Numbered from the stretch's first letter, positions 1 through 6,664 are shown. The stretch is DNA of 13,554 nucleotides from Solirubrobacterales bacterium (GCA_027314825.1 DAHVAB010000029.1:1-13554), one strand, 5' to 3'. Translations and numbers: made by a program. Notes: generated by a model from the letters alone, not told the origin.

Positions 1-28
1 GCCGTGGCCGCAGCCGTGATGAGCTGCG

Positions 29-1072
29 TTAGACGGCAGCCTCCGCCCCGCGGGGCGCGATCAGCCCCCGCTCGTGCAGGATCTCCGCGATCTGGATCGC
101 GTTGGTCGCCGCGCCCTTGCGAAGGTTGTCGGCGACGACCCACATGTCGAGAGCCCGCTCGTGGCCCGGGTCGCGGCGGATCCGCCCGACCAGCACCTCG
201 TCTGAGCCGTCCGCGTCGATCGCGAGCGGGTAGTGGGCGGCCGCCGGCTCGTCGATCACCCGCAGGCCCGGTGCGGAGCGCAGCAGCTCACGCGCCTCGC
301 CGGGCGAGAGCGGCTCGCGCGTCTGCACGTTGACCGACTCGGAGTGCCCGTTGATCACCGGCACGCGCACGCAGGTCGCGCTCACCCGGATCTCCGGGTC
401 GGCGAGGATCTTGCGCGTCTCGTTGATGAGCTTTCGCTCCTCGTCGGTGTGGTCGTCGCCCGGCGCGAAGCTGCCGGCGTGGGGCAGCGCGTTGAAGGCG
501 ATCTGGTGGGGGTAGGCGGCGGGCGCGTCGATCTCGCGGTCGTGCAGGCGGGCGTGGGACTGCTCCAGCAGCTCCGCCACGGCGCGGGCGCCGCTGCCGG
601 AGACGGCCTGATAGGTGGAGATGACGAGCCGCTCGATCCCGGCGGCGTCGTGGATAGGCGCCAGGGCGACCATCAGCTGCATGGTCGAGCAGTTCGGGTT
701 GGCGATGATTCCGCTGTGCCGGGAGAGCGCGTCCGGGTTGACCTCGGCGACGACCAGCGGCACGTCCGGCTCCATCCGCCACCGGGATGAGTTGTCGATC
801 ACGACCGCGCCGGCCTGCGCGAAGCGGGGCGCCCACTGCCCGGAGGTCGAGCCGCCGGCGGAGAAGATCGCCACCTCGAAGCCCTGGACCGCCTCCTCGC
901 TGAGGCCCTGCACGGCGAGGCCCTCCCCGACGGTGCGCCCGATCGAGCGCTCGGAGGCGAACGGCACGATCTCGCGCGCGGGGAAGCCGCGCTCGCGCAG
1001 AAGGCGCAGCATCAGCGTGCCGACCTGTCCGGTCGCGCCCACCACGGCAACCCTGTATCCGTCGACGGCCAT
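29..1072 (-). CDS. asd: Aspartate-semialdehyde dehydrogenase
   Basis: This enzyme reduces L-aspartyl-4-phosphate to aspartate semialdehyde with NADPH, the branch-point step to lysine/diaminopimelate, threonine and methionine, in the cytosol. The 347 residues match the usual family length. Seen in the sequence: an N-terminal Rossmann nucleotide-binding loop VGATGQVG (residues 11-18); SAGGSTSGQW at 71-80; the catalytic cysteine in NPNCST (Cys128); a substrate-binding segment around NETRKIL (218-223); and the general-base histidine in GHSESVNV (His243). The ATG at 1070-1072 is the only sensible start because the Rossmann strand begins at residue 7. A GAGG lies directly against the ATG, which is too close for a normal ribosome binding site, while TAGGCT 9 nt upstream could be a -10 box giving an almost leaderless message. 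It lies 33 bp downstream of the mutase on the same strand, so it may be co-transcribed. The identification is certain; only the regulation is inferred. Confidence 0.97.
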   Translation of the reverse strand: MAVDGYRVAVVGATGQVGTLMLRLLRERGFPAREIVPFASERSIGRTVGEGLAVQGLSEEAVQGFEVAIFSAGGSTSGQWAPRFAQAGAVVIDNSSRWRMEPDVPLVVAEVNPDALSRHSGIIANPNCSTMQLMVALAPIHDAAGIERLVISTYQAVSGSGARAVAELLEQSHARLHDREIDAPAAYPHQIAFNALPHAGSFAPGDDHTDEERKLINETRKILADPEIRVSATCVRVPVINGHSESVNVQTREPLSPGEARELLRSAPGLRVIDEPAAAHYPLAIDADGSDEVLVGRIRRDPGHERALDMWVVADNLRKGAATNAIQIAEILHERGLIAPRGAEAAV

Positions 1073-1081
1073 CCTCAGCTC

Positions 1082-1087
1082 AGCCTA
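1082..1087 (-). promoter_or_regulatory. Possible -10 box of asd
   Basis: On the minus strand TAGGCT fits the actinobacterial TAnnnT -10 pattern. It ends 9 nt before the asd ATG, so transcription would start within a few bases of the start codon. No convincing -35 hexamer is visible. With only 33 bp to the mutase stop, asd may instead be read through from the mutase, so this is a weak call. Confidence 0.25.
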
Positions 1088-1105
1088 TCGCGCCGCCGCG
1101 CGCGC

Positions 1106-2719
1106 TCAGAACGTCGGCGCGTAGGAGCCGAAGACGTCCTGCATCGCTCCGCAGACCTCGCCGAGCGAGCAGCGGTCCTTCAATGCCTGCTTGATGTGCG
1201 GCATGAGGTTCGCATCGCCGCGAGCGGCGGCGCGCAGCTCCTCCAGGCGCCGGTCGGCCAGCGCCTGGTCGCGGTCGGCCTTGAAGGCCTTCAGGCGTTG
1301 CACCTGTTCGCGCTCCGACTCCGGGTCGACTCTCAGCAGGTCGGGGACCTCGAGCTCCTCCTCCTGGAAGGCGTTGACGCCGACGACGATGTCCTGGCCT
1401 GTCCTGTAGCGCTCCTGGTAGCCCCATGCGGACTCGTCGATCTCGCCGGTGATGAACTCGATCGCGTTCACCGAGCCGCCGAGCTCGTCGACCTTCGCGA
1501 TCAGCTCGTTCGCGCGCTCTTCGATCTCATCCGTCAAAGCCTCCACGAAGTACGAGCCGGCGAACGGGTCGACCGTGTCGGCGGCGCCCGACTCGTGGGC
1601 GAGGATCTGCTGGGTGCGCAGCGCGATCTTCGCCGCCCGCTCGGTCGGCAGCGCGAGCGCCTCGTCGAAGCCGTTCGTGTGCAGCGACTGGGTGCCGCCG
1701 CAGACGGCGGCGAAGCCCTGCAGCGCGACCCGCACGATGTTGTTCTCCGGCTGCTGGGCGGTCAGGGTGACCCCGCCGGTCTGCGTGTGGAAGCGCAGCA
1801 TCATCGCCTTCTCATTCGTGGCGCCGAAGCGATCGCGCATGATGTGCGCCCACATCCTGCGGGCCGCGCGGAACTTCGCCACCTCTCCGAAGACGTTGTT
1901 GTGGCCGTTGAAGAAGAAGGCCAGCCTTGGCGCGAAGGCGTCGACGTCGAGGCCCCTGTCGATCGCGGCCTGTACGTAGGCGATCCCGGACGAGAGCGTG
2001 AAGGCGACCTCCTGGACGGCCGAGCAGCCCTTCTCCCGGAAGTGGTAGCCGGAGATCGAGATCGTGTTCCAGCGGGGGACGCGCTCGGCGCAATACTGGA
2101 AGAGGTCCGTGGTCAGGCGCATCGTCGGACCGGGCGGGTAGATGTAGTTGCCGCGCGCGATGTACTCCTTCAGGACGTCGTTCTGGGTGGTCCCGCGCAG
2201 CTTCTCGCTCGGGACGCCCTGCTCCTCGCCGACCAGCTCGTAGAGGGCCAGCAGGCACGTGGCCGGCGCGTTGATCGTCATCGACGTTGAGACCTGATCG
2301 AGCGGGATGCCGTCGAAGGCGGTGCGCATGTCCTCGATCGTGTCGATCGCCACGCCCGTGCGGCCGACCTCGCCCAGGCAGCGTGGATTGTCGGAGTCCA
2401 GCCCGAGCTGGGTGGGCAGGTCGAAGGCCATGGACAGGCCGGTCGATCCCTTGGAGAGCAGGTAGCGGTAGCGCTCGTTGGACTCCTTCGCGGAGGCGTA
2501 GCCGGCGTACTGGCGCATCGTCCAGAGCTGCTTGCGGTACATCTCGCGGTGGACGCCGCGGGTGTAGGGAAACTCGCCCGGCTGGCCGAGGTCGAGCTCG
2601 GCGGGCAGGTCGGTCTCGGCGTAGAGCTCGGAGATCTCGATGCCCGAGTCGGTGAACCTGCGCGGGTCGTCCGGGCCCACGATCGGCGCGACGGTTGGTC
2701 TGGCGGTCTGCTTGCTCAT
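1106..2719 (-). CDS. Methylmalonyl-CoA mutase, large (catalytic) subunit
   Basis: This is the substrate-binding TIM-barrel subunit of the adenosylcobalamin enzyme that interconverts (R)-methylmalonyl-CoA and succinyl-CoA. From the ATG at 2719 it is 537 residues. Seen: WTMRQYAGYASAKESN at about 66-81, with Tyr71 at the position of the active-site Tyr89 of the Propionibacterium enzyme; GLSMAFDLPTQLG at 94-106; and TQNDVLKEYIARGNYIYPP followed by TMR, where Arg201 matches the carboxylate-binding Arg207. Tyr plus Arg, rather than the Phe/Gln pair of isobutyryl-CoA mutase, argues for methylmalonyl-CoA. RFHTQTGG, GGTQSLHTNGFDEA and DPFAGSYFVE follow. The C-terminal B12-binding domain with its DxHxxG motif is absent, so a separate cobalamin subunit must be encoded elsewhere. 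An upstream in-frame GTG at 2740 adds 7 residues. I prefer the ATG because TAACCT, a -10-like box, ends 8 nt before it. Confidence 0.95.
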   Translation of the reverse strand: MSKQTARPTVAPIVGPDDPRRFTDSGIEISELYAETDLPAELDLGQPGEFPYTRGVHREMYRKQLWTMRQYAGYASAKESNERYRYLLSKGSTGLSMAFDLPTQLGLDSDNPRCLGEVGRTGVAIDTIEDMRTAFDGIPLDQVSTSMTINAPATCLLALYELVGEEQGVPSEKLRGTTQNDVLKEYIARGNYIYPPGPTMRLTTDLFQYCAERVPRWNTISISGYHFREKGCSAVQEVAFTLSSGIAYVQAAIDRGLDVDAFAPRLAFFFNGHNNVFGEVAKFRAARRMWAHIMRDRFGATNEKAMMLRFHTQTGGVTLTAQQPENNIVRVALQGFAAVCGGTQSLHTNGFDEALALPTERAAKIALRTQQILAHESGAADTVDPFAGSYFVEALTDEIEERANELIAKVDELGGSVNAIEFITGEIDESAWGYQERYRTGQDIVVGVNAFQEEELEVPDLLRVDPESEREQVQRLKAFKADRDQALADRRLEELRAAARGDANLMPHIKQALKDRCSLGEVCGAMQDVFGSYAPTF

Positions 2720-2727
2720 CGCCAGAG

Positions 2728-2737
2728 AGGTTATCCT
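2728..2737. promoter_or_regulatory. Overlapping divergent -10 boxes, probable leaderless promoter pair
   Basis: The two divergent genes are separated by only 24 bp. That gap holds the near-palindrome AGGTTATCCT. On the plus strand TATCCT (2732-2737) ends 6 nt before the GTG of the decarboxylase (2744). On the minus strand TAACCT (2733-2728) ends 8 nt before the ATG of the mutase (2719). Both spacings place a transcription start on or next to the start codon. AGAGAGG at 2724-2730 is also present but sits 13 nt from the GTG, a poor ribosome-binding distance. The -35 elements would lie inside the opposite coding regions, and I see no clear hexamer there. The sequence symmetry is observed; promoter activity is inferred. 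Confidence 0.5.
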
Positions 2738-2743
2738 CACGCC

Positions 2744-3685
2744 GTGTCCACCTGCCTGGTCACCGGCGGCGCCGGCTTTCTAGGGTCGCATCTCTGCGAC
2801 GAGCTGCTCTCCCGCGGGCATCGCGTGATCTGCGTGGACAACCTGGAGACCGGATCGCTGCAGAACATCGCGCACATCCGCGATCCCGCGCGCTTCGCGC
2901 ACCTGAACGTCGACATCATCGAGCCGTACTTCGTGGAGGAGCCGGTCGACTTCGTGTATCACCTGGCCTCCCCCGCCTCGCCGATCGACTATCTGCGCCT
3001 GCCGCTGCACACGCTGAAGGTCGGCTCGTATGGGACCCACCATACGCTCGGCCTCGCGAAGGCCAAGCGGGCGCGGTTCCTGCTGGCATCCACCAGCGAG
3101 GTGTACGGAGACCCGCAGGTCCATCCGCAGCCGGAGAGCTACTGGGGCCACGTCAACCCGATCGGCCCGCGCGGGGTCTACGACGAGGCGAAGCGGTATG
3201 CGGAGGCGCTGGTCATGGCGTATCACCGCCAGCAGGGCGTCGATACGTCGATCATCAGGATCTTCAACACCTACGGCCCGCGGATGCGCCCCCACGACGG
3301 GCGCGCGATCCCGACGTTCCTGCGCCAGGCGCTGGCCAACCGGCCGATCACCGTCTTCGGCGACGGCAGCCAGACCCGCTCCTTCTGCTTCGTCAGCGAC
3401 CTGATCGCCGGGATGATCGCGCTCGCGGAGTCCGGCCACCACGAGCCGGTCAACATCGGCAACCCCGACGAGTTCACGCTGCTGCAGCTCGCAGAAGAGG
3501 TCTGCAGGGCGATCGGCTCGGACTCGGAGATCGTCTTCGAGGCGCTGCCGGTCGACGACCCCAAGCAGCGCCGGCCCGACATCACGCTGGCCAAAGACCT
3601 GCTCGGCTGGGTGCCGGAGGTGCCGCTGCGGGACGGTCTGCGGCGCACGATAGACGCCGCGGGCGTGCAGAGCCTCATCGGCTGA
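2744..3685 (+). CDS. uxs: UDP-glucuronate decarboxylase (UDP-xylose synthase), extended SDR family
   Basis: This enzyme is predicted to convert UDP-glucuronic acid to UDP-xylose with bound NAD, supplying a pentose donor for the surface glycan genes downstream. With a GTG start it is 313 residues, the normal size for soluble bacterial forms. Seen: the GGAGFLG dinucleotide-binding loop (8-14); VDNLETGS at 31-38; HLASPASP at 73-80; the active-site strand STSEVYGDP (116-124), whose Ser-Glu pair is typical of the decarboxylase branch; the catalytic YDEAK (Tyr146, Lys150); RIFNTYGPRMRP at 172-183; and ITVFGDGSQTRSFCFVSDL near 202-220, followed by RRPDI at 276-280. These blocks separate it from dTDP-glucose dehydratases and UDP-glucose epimerases. 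The reading frame stays open upstream to 2549, but that part overlaps the mutase and shows no family similarity. No UDP-glucose dehydrogenase is visible in the window to make its substrate. Confidence 0.92.
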   Translation: MSTCLVTGGAGFLGSHLCDELLSRGHRVICVDNLETGSLQNIAHIRDPARFAHLNVDIIEPYFVEEPVDFVYHLASPASPIDYLRLPLHTLKVGSYGTHHTLGLAKAKRARFLLASTSEVYGDPQVHPQPESYWGHVNPIGPRGVYDEAKRYAEALVMAYHRQQGVDTSIIRIFNTYGPRMRPHDGRAIPTFLRQALANRPITVFGDGSQTRSFCFVSDLIAGMIALAESGHHEPVNIGNPDEFTLLQLAEEVCRAIGSDSEIVFEALPVDDPKQRRPDITLAKDLLGWVPEVPLRDGLRRTIDAAGVQSLIG

Positions 3686-3705
3686 GCGCCGCCTCGACGG
3701 CGCTC
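3684..3705 (+). terminator. GC-rich hairpin at the decarboxylase stop codon
   Basis: An 8-bp perfect stem (GAGCGCCG paired with CGGCGCTC) encloses a 6-nt loop, and its 5' arm begins inside the TGA stop. There is no U-run, so it is not a classical intrinsic terminator. It may act as a partial terminator or as a 3' stabilising structure between the decarboxylase and the sugar transferase. Confidence 0.4.
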
Positions 3706-3741
3706 GCAGCGGATTGCCCGTGCTGCGACCGCGACATCTGG

Positions 3742-3756
3742 CAACCTTGGAGGTTG
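3742..3756 (+). promoter_or_regulatory. Inverted repeat covering the ribosome binding site of the sugar transferase
   Basis: CAACCT-TGG-AGGTTG is a perfect 6-bp inverted repeat with a 3-nt loop. It contains the only good Shine-Dalgarno sequence in the area, GGAGG (3749-3753), and its last base is the first base of a possible GTG start at 3756. As RNA it could hide the ribosome binding site; as DNA it could be a small operator. CAACCT is also a weak match to a -10 box with the right spacing for a leaderless GTG. The repeat is visible; its role is inferred. Confidence 0.35.
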
Positions 3757-3767
3757 TGAGCTCTGAG

Positions 3768-5339
3768 ATGCCACGCGCACCGTCCGGGGCCAGCACGCTG
3801 CAATCCGCCCCGCCGTCCGGCACGGCCGGCTCGATCACGCCGCAGGAAGCGATCAGCTCGGCTGCGATCGCATCCGCCGAGCCGTCCGATCGCGACATGC
3901 GGGCCAAGCGACCGCCCGCGCTGTCATTTCTGCTGCGGTTGGATACGGCCCGCCGCGTGGCCAGGGTGCTCTCGCTGCTGGCGCTCGACTTCGTTGGGGT
4001 CGCGCTCGCGATCTTCACCGCGCTGAGCCTGAAGGCTGCCGTGCTGGGGACGGTGAGCGTGAGCTCCACGCTCAGCGAGACCAAGCACCTGGTGGCGATC
4101 GCCTACCTGATCACCGCGCTGCTGTTCTGGCGCTCGCGGATGTATGCGGCCCGCGGCCAGCGTCCCGGCCTGACCCGGATCGTCGCCTCGCTGTTCCAGG
4201 TGACCCTGCTGCTCTTCCTGCTCTCGGTCGTACAGGGCAAGCAGTTCTCCAGCTACTACATCTTCTACGGCTCGTTCGCGTTCGCAGTTCTCTACGTTGG
4301 ATTGCTGCGCGACCTCTACGAGCGGGCGACGGGCGGCCTGCTGCGTGCCGCCGGGTATCGCCGCCGCGCGGTCGTGGTCGGCACCGGCGAGCATGTGGTC
4401 GATGTCGCCCACGCTCTGCAGGACGGCGGCTCGCCCGCCTCGCCGATCGAGATCGTCGGCTTCCTCTCCCCGCATGGGCTGCCGGCCAACGGCCTTCGCG
4501 CGCTCGGCAACCTGGAGCGCCTCGATGCGGTGCTCGACACCGAGCGGGTGGATGAGGTGATCATCGCCGATCCGAGCTTCCCGCAGGCGCAGGCGGTCGA
4601 CCTGGTCGATCGCTGTCACCGGCGAGGGGTGCGGGTGAAGATCGCTCCGTCGACGATGGAGATCCTCATCCACCATGCGGAGTTCGTGCCCGGCGAGTCG
4701 GTGCCGCTCTTCGAGCTGGCGCCGCCGGTCTTCGAGGGCATCGACTTCGCGCTCAAGCGTGCTTTCGACGTTGTCGGCGCCACGGTGCTGCTGGCGCTGC
4801 TGAGCCCGCTGTTGCTGCTGGCGGTGCTGGCGGTGCGGCTCTCCTCCCGGGGCCCCGTGCTCTTCCGCTCGACCAGGCCGGGGATCGGTCAGCAGCCGTT
4901 TGAGTGCCTGAAGCTGCGCACGATGCACACGGATGCCGAGCAGCGTCAGGCCGACCTGGAATCGCTCAACGAGGCCTCCGGCGCGCTGTTCAAGATCCGC
5001 GACGATCCGCGCCTGACGCCGGTCGGCCGGTTCCTGCGCCGGTTCTCGCTGGATGAGCTGCCGCAGCTGGTCAACGTGCTGCGCGGGGAGATGTCCCTGG
5101 TCGGACCGCGGCCGCTGCCGGTGCGCGACCACGAGCTGCTGGAGGAGTGGCACCGCAAGCGGTATCTGGTGCTGCCCGGCATGACGGGCCTCTGGCAGGT
5201 CTCAGGCCGCTCCGAGCTCGACTTCGACGATCTGGTGCGCCTCGACTTCATCTATCTGGAGCACTGGTCGCTGGCGCTCGATCTCGCGATCCTCGCCAAG
5301 ACGCTGCCAGCGGTGATATCGCGCCGCGGCGCCTATTGA
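3768..5339 (+). CDS. Polyprenyl-phosphate sugar-1-phosphate transferase (exopolysaccharide initiating transferase)
   Basis: This membrane enzyme starts a lipid-linked glycan by moving a sugar-1-phosphate from a nucleotide sugar to undecaprenyl (or decaprenyl) phosphate. From the ATG at 3768 it has 523 residues. Layout: an Ala/Ser/Pro-rich polar tail (1-55); four predicted membrane helices at about 66-92, 107-122, 138-156 and 164-182; a Rossmann-like CoA-binding-type domain (198-300) opening with AVVVGTGEHV; then the bacterial sugar transferase domain with its membrane segment (334-358). Catalytic-domain motifs are KLRTMHTDAE (382-391), the Asp-Glu pair in FSLDELPQL (426-434), LVGPRPLP (444-451) and PGMTGLWQVSGR (470-481). 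Topology matches the WbaP/WcaJ class. Which sugar is used cannot be read from the sequence. The start is uncertain: GTG at 3756 (527 residues) and TTG at 3714 are in frame, and GGAGG lies 14 nt before the ATG but only 2 nt before the GTG. Confidence 0.93.
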   Translation: MPRAPSGASTLQSAPPSGTAGSITPQEAISSAAIASAEPSDRDMRAKRPPALSFLLRLDTARRVARVLSLLALDFVGVALAIFTALSLKAAVLGTVSVSSTLSETKHLVAIAYLITALLFWRSRMYAARGQRPGLTRIVASLFQVTLLLFLLSVVQGKQFSSYYIFYGSFAFAVLYVGLLRDLYERATGGLLRAAGYRRRAVVVGTGEHVVDVAHALQDGGSPASPIEIVGFLSPHGLPANGLRALGNLERLDAVLDTERVDEVIIADPSFPQAQAVDLVDRCHRRGVRVKIAPSTMEILIHHAEFVPGESVPLFELAPPVFEGIDFALKRAFDVVGATVLLALLSPLLLLAVLAVRLSSRGPVLFRSTRPGIGQQPFECLKLRTMHTDAEQRQADLESLNEASGALFKIRDDPRLTPVGRFLRRFSLDELPQLVNVLRGEMSLVGPRPLPVRDHELLEEWHRKRYLVLPGMTGLWQVSGRSELDFDDLVRLDFIYLEHWSLALDLAILAKTLPAVISRRGAY

Positions 5340-5373
5340 TCGCCGGTCACCCGCGGGCCTTCCTCCAGCGGCG

Positions 5374-5469
5374 GTCGGGTCACGAGGGTCTGCGGGGTCC
5401 TCGGGCCGTCCGCCTGCGGCAGTCGGGTGGCGCGGGCCTGCGGGCCTCGGGCCGTCTGCCCGCAGCGCT
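5374..5469. repeat. Degenerate tandem repeat of about 48 bp between convergent genes
   Basis: Two diverged copies, starting at 5374 and 5422, share GTCGGGT at their left ends, then CTGCGGG and CCTCGGGCCGTC at matching positions. They fill most of the 148-bp gap between the sugar transferase and the convergent glycosyltransferase. No coding sequence is credible here. The copies are imperfect, so this looks like an old local duplication. Confidence 0.45.
5438..5465. terminator. Possible bidirectional hairpin between convergent genes
   Basis: CTGCGGGC and GCCCGCAG form a perfect 8-bp stem with a 12-nt loop. It lies about 100 bp after the sugar transferase stop and about 22 bp after the glycosyltransferase stop on the other strand. 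There is no flanking T-run on either side, so termination is only suggested by position and stem strength. Confidence 0.35.
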
Positions 5470-5487
5470 CGGATCGCGTGCGCCTGA

Positions 5488-6534
5488 TCAGCCCCGGCCC
5501 ACCTGCCGGCCGCGGCTGATGTGGCGCAGCGAGAGGCACTCGCGCCCGCGCATCTGCAGCGCTCGCTCGTAGACCTGCCAGGTCGCTCTGCCGGCGTCCC
5601 GCCAGGTCCAGGTCGGCGGCGCGGGCGCGGGTCGGCGCAGCTGCTCGGCCAGGCCGATCAGCGCGTCGAAGTCGCCGGCCGGGACCAGGGCGGCTCGCTC
5701 GCCGAGCACTTCTCGCAGCGCCGGCTGGTCGAATGCCGCGACCGGGGTGCCGCAGGTGAGCGCCTCGACCGCCGGGAGGCCGAATTTGCCGTCCTCGGAG
5801 GCGGCGAGCAGCGCGTGCGCGCCACCGTAGATGGCGGAGAGGTCCTCGTCTGAGACGCTCCCGGTGAGGGTGACCGCCGGTCGCGTGCGCGTCAGCTCGC
5901 GTGCCCACGGGCCGGCCGGGCCGGCCACGACGAGGGGAAGCTCGCGCTGCGCCGATGCGATCCGCGCGACCTGCCGGCGGGCGTCCGCCCCGCGCAGGCA
6001 TCCGACCCACAGCAGGTAGCGCTCCGGCAGCCCGAGCCGCCGGCGCACGCCGGCCACCTCGTGCTCGGCTCGCGGGCGCAAGGCCGGGTCGGGTGCCTCC
6101 GGGATCACGACGATCCGCTCCTCGTCCAGCTCCAAGCGCTCGATCGCATCGGCGGCGACCGCGGCGGTCGGCACGATCACCTGGGCGGCGCGCTGGACCG
6201 CGAGGTGGCGAAGGCGCGGCAGCGCAGCCATCCGCAGGTGCTCGCTGCGGCGTCGCAGCGCGGCAAGGTTGTGCAGCGTGACGACCATCGGGCAGGGGCT
6301 GCGCAGCATCGCCCCCTGCATCCACGGAGAGTGGTAGACGTCGACGTGGCGGGGACGATGGGTCTCCAGCACCTCTCGCTGCTCGGAGGCAGTCTCGCGC
6401 AGCGCCTGCAAGAGGCAGCGCGCGTAGCGGCTGATGCCGCCGATCTCCGCCGACGGCCGGCTGTCGAATGCGACTCTCACAAACCTGCCCGCCTCTGCGT
6501 CCGCTGCCATGCTCGGCAGCATGGACATGGGCAC
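5488..6534 (-). CDS. GT4-type glycosyltransferase
   Basis: A 348-residue GT-B fold retaining glycosyltransferase, probably cytosolic or membrane-associated, expected to add a sugar to the lipid-linked glycan. Seen: FDSRPSAEIGGISRYARCLL (23-42), the Gly-rich acceptor-side loop; VYHSPWMQ (66-73); VVTLHNL (84-90); VIVPTAAVAADAI (119-131); the start of the C-terminal domain at YLLWVGCL (173-180); LTGSVSDEDLSAIYGGAHALLAAS (223-246); and FGLPAVEALTCGTPVAAFD (251-269). The family EX7E motif is odd: the second Glu (257) is present, but the first position is Gly249, with Glu247 two residues earlier. The GTG start at 6534 has GAAGGA 5 nt upstream; in-frame ATGs follow at 6528, 6522 and 6507. It stands alone on its strand, divergent from the methyltransferase. 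Donor and acceptor are unknown. Confidence 0.88.
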   Translation of the reverse strand: MPMSMLPSMAADAEAGRFVRVAFDSRPSAEIGGISRYARCLLQALRETASEQREVLETHRPRHVDVYHSPWMQGAMLRSPCPMVVTLHNLAALRRRSEHLRMAALPRLRHLAVQRAAQVIVPTAAVAADAIERLELDEERIVVIPEAPDPALRPRAEHEVAGVRRRLGLPERYLLWVGCLRGADARRQVARIASAQRELPLVVAGPAGPWARELTRTRPAVTLTGSVSDEDLSAIYGGAHALLAASEDGKFGLPAVEALTCGTPVAAFDQPALREVLGERAALVPAGDFDALIGLAEQLRRPAPAPPTWTWRDAGRATWQVYERALQMRGRECLSLRHISRGRQVGRG

Positions 6535-6539
6535 AATAG

Positions 6540-6545
6540 TCCTTC
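6540..6545 (-). promoter_or_regulatory. Ribosome binding site favouring the GTG start at 6534
   Basis: On the minus strand GAAGGA is followed by 5 nt and then GTG, an ideal spacing, which supports the longest form of the glycosyltransferase. A -10-like TATTGT overlaps the same bases (6538-6533). If that were the promoter, translation would have to start at one of the downstream ATGs (6528, 6522 or 6507), so the two readings exclude each other. Confidence 0.5.
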
Positions 6546-6622
6546 GTGGGCGGTCCTGGAGCAGGTTGCCGCGGCCGTCTTCCCGCTCCGTGCGTGAAAT
6601 GGCGTGTCCGGCGGGCCGGCCG

Positions 6623-6664
6623 GAGCCCGTTTGGCCTTCGTCGCCGCACGGGCTCGGATAGCCT
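6623..6664 (+). promoter_or_regulatory. Inverted repeat plus -10-like box ahead of the methyltransferase
   Basis: GAGCCCGT (6623-6630) and ACGGGCTC (6648-6655) are perfect 8-bp inverted arms 17 nt apart. Three bases after the second arm comes TAGCCT (6659-6664), a plausible -10 box, which leaves a very short leader before the ATG at 6678. The arms lie where a repressor or activator would touch the promoter. Because both flanking genes point away from this region, the repeat cannot be a terminator for either of them. Operator function is inferred from position only. Confidence 0.35.

Noticed and set aside
1073..1105. CG-rich short stem in the mutase-asd gap as a terminator
   Set aside because: The stem is 5 bp with a 4-nt loop in an alternating CG run, with no T-run. 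This is indistinguishable from chance in such GC-rich DNA.
1196..2290. Open frame of 364 codons opposite the mutase
   Set aside because: It is an antisense shadow of a highly conserved gene. Composition is Arg/Val/Asp/Gly-rich without any family motif.
2720..2740. GTG at 2740 as the start of the mutase
   Set aside because: It adds only MRITSLA, lies upstream of the predicted transcription start, and leaves no promoter space. The ATG at 2719 fits the -10 spacing. It is not fully excluded.
2780..4084. Open frame of 434 codons on the minus strand opposite the decarboxylase and the start of the sugar transferase
   Set aside because: It crosses two recognised genes and an intergenic hairpin, and its translation shows no domain.
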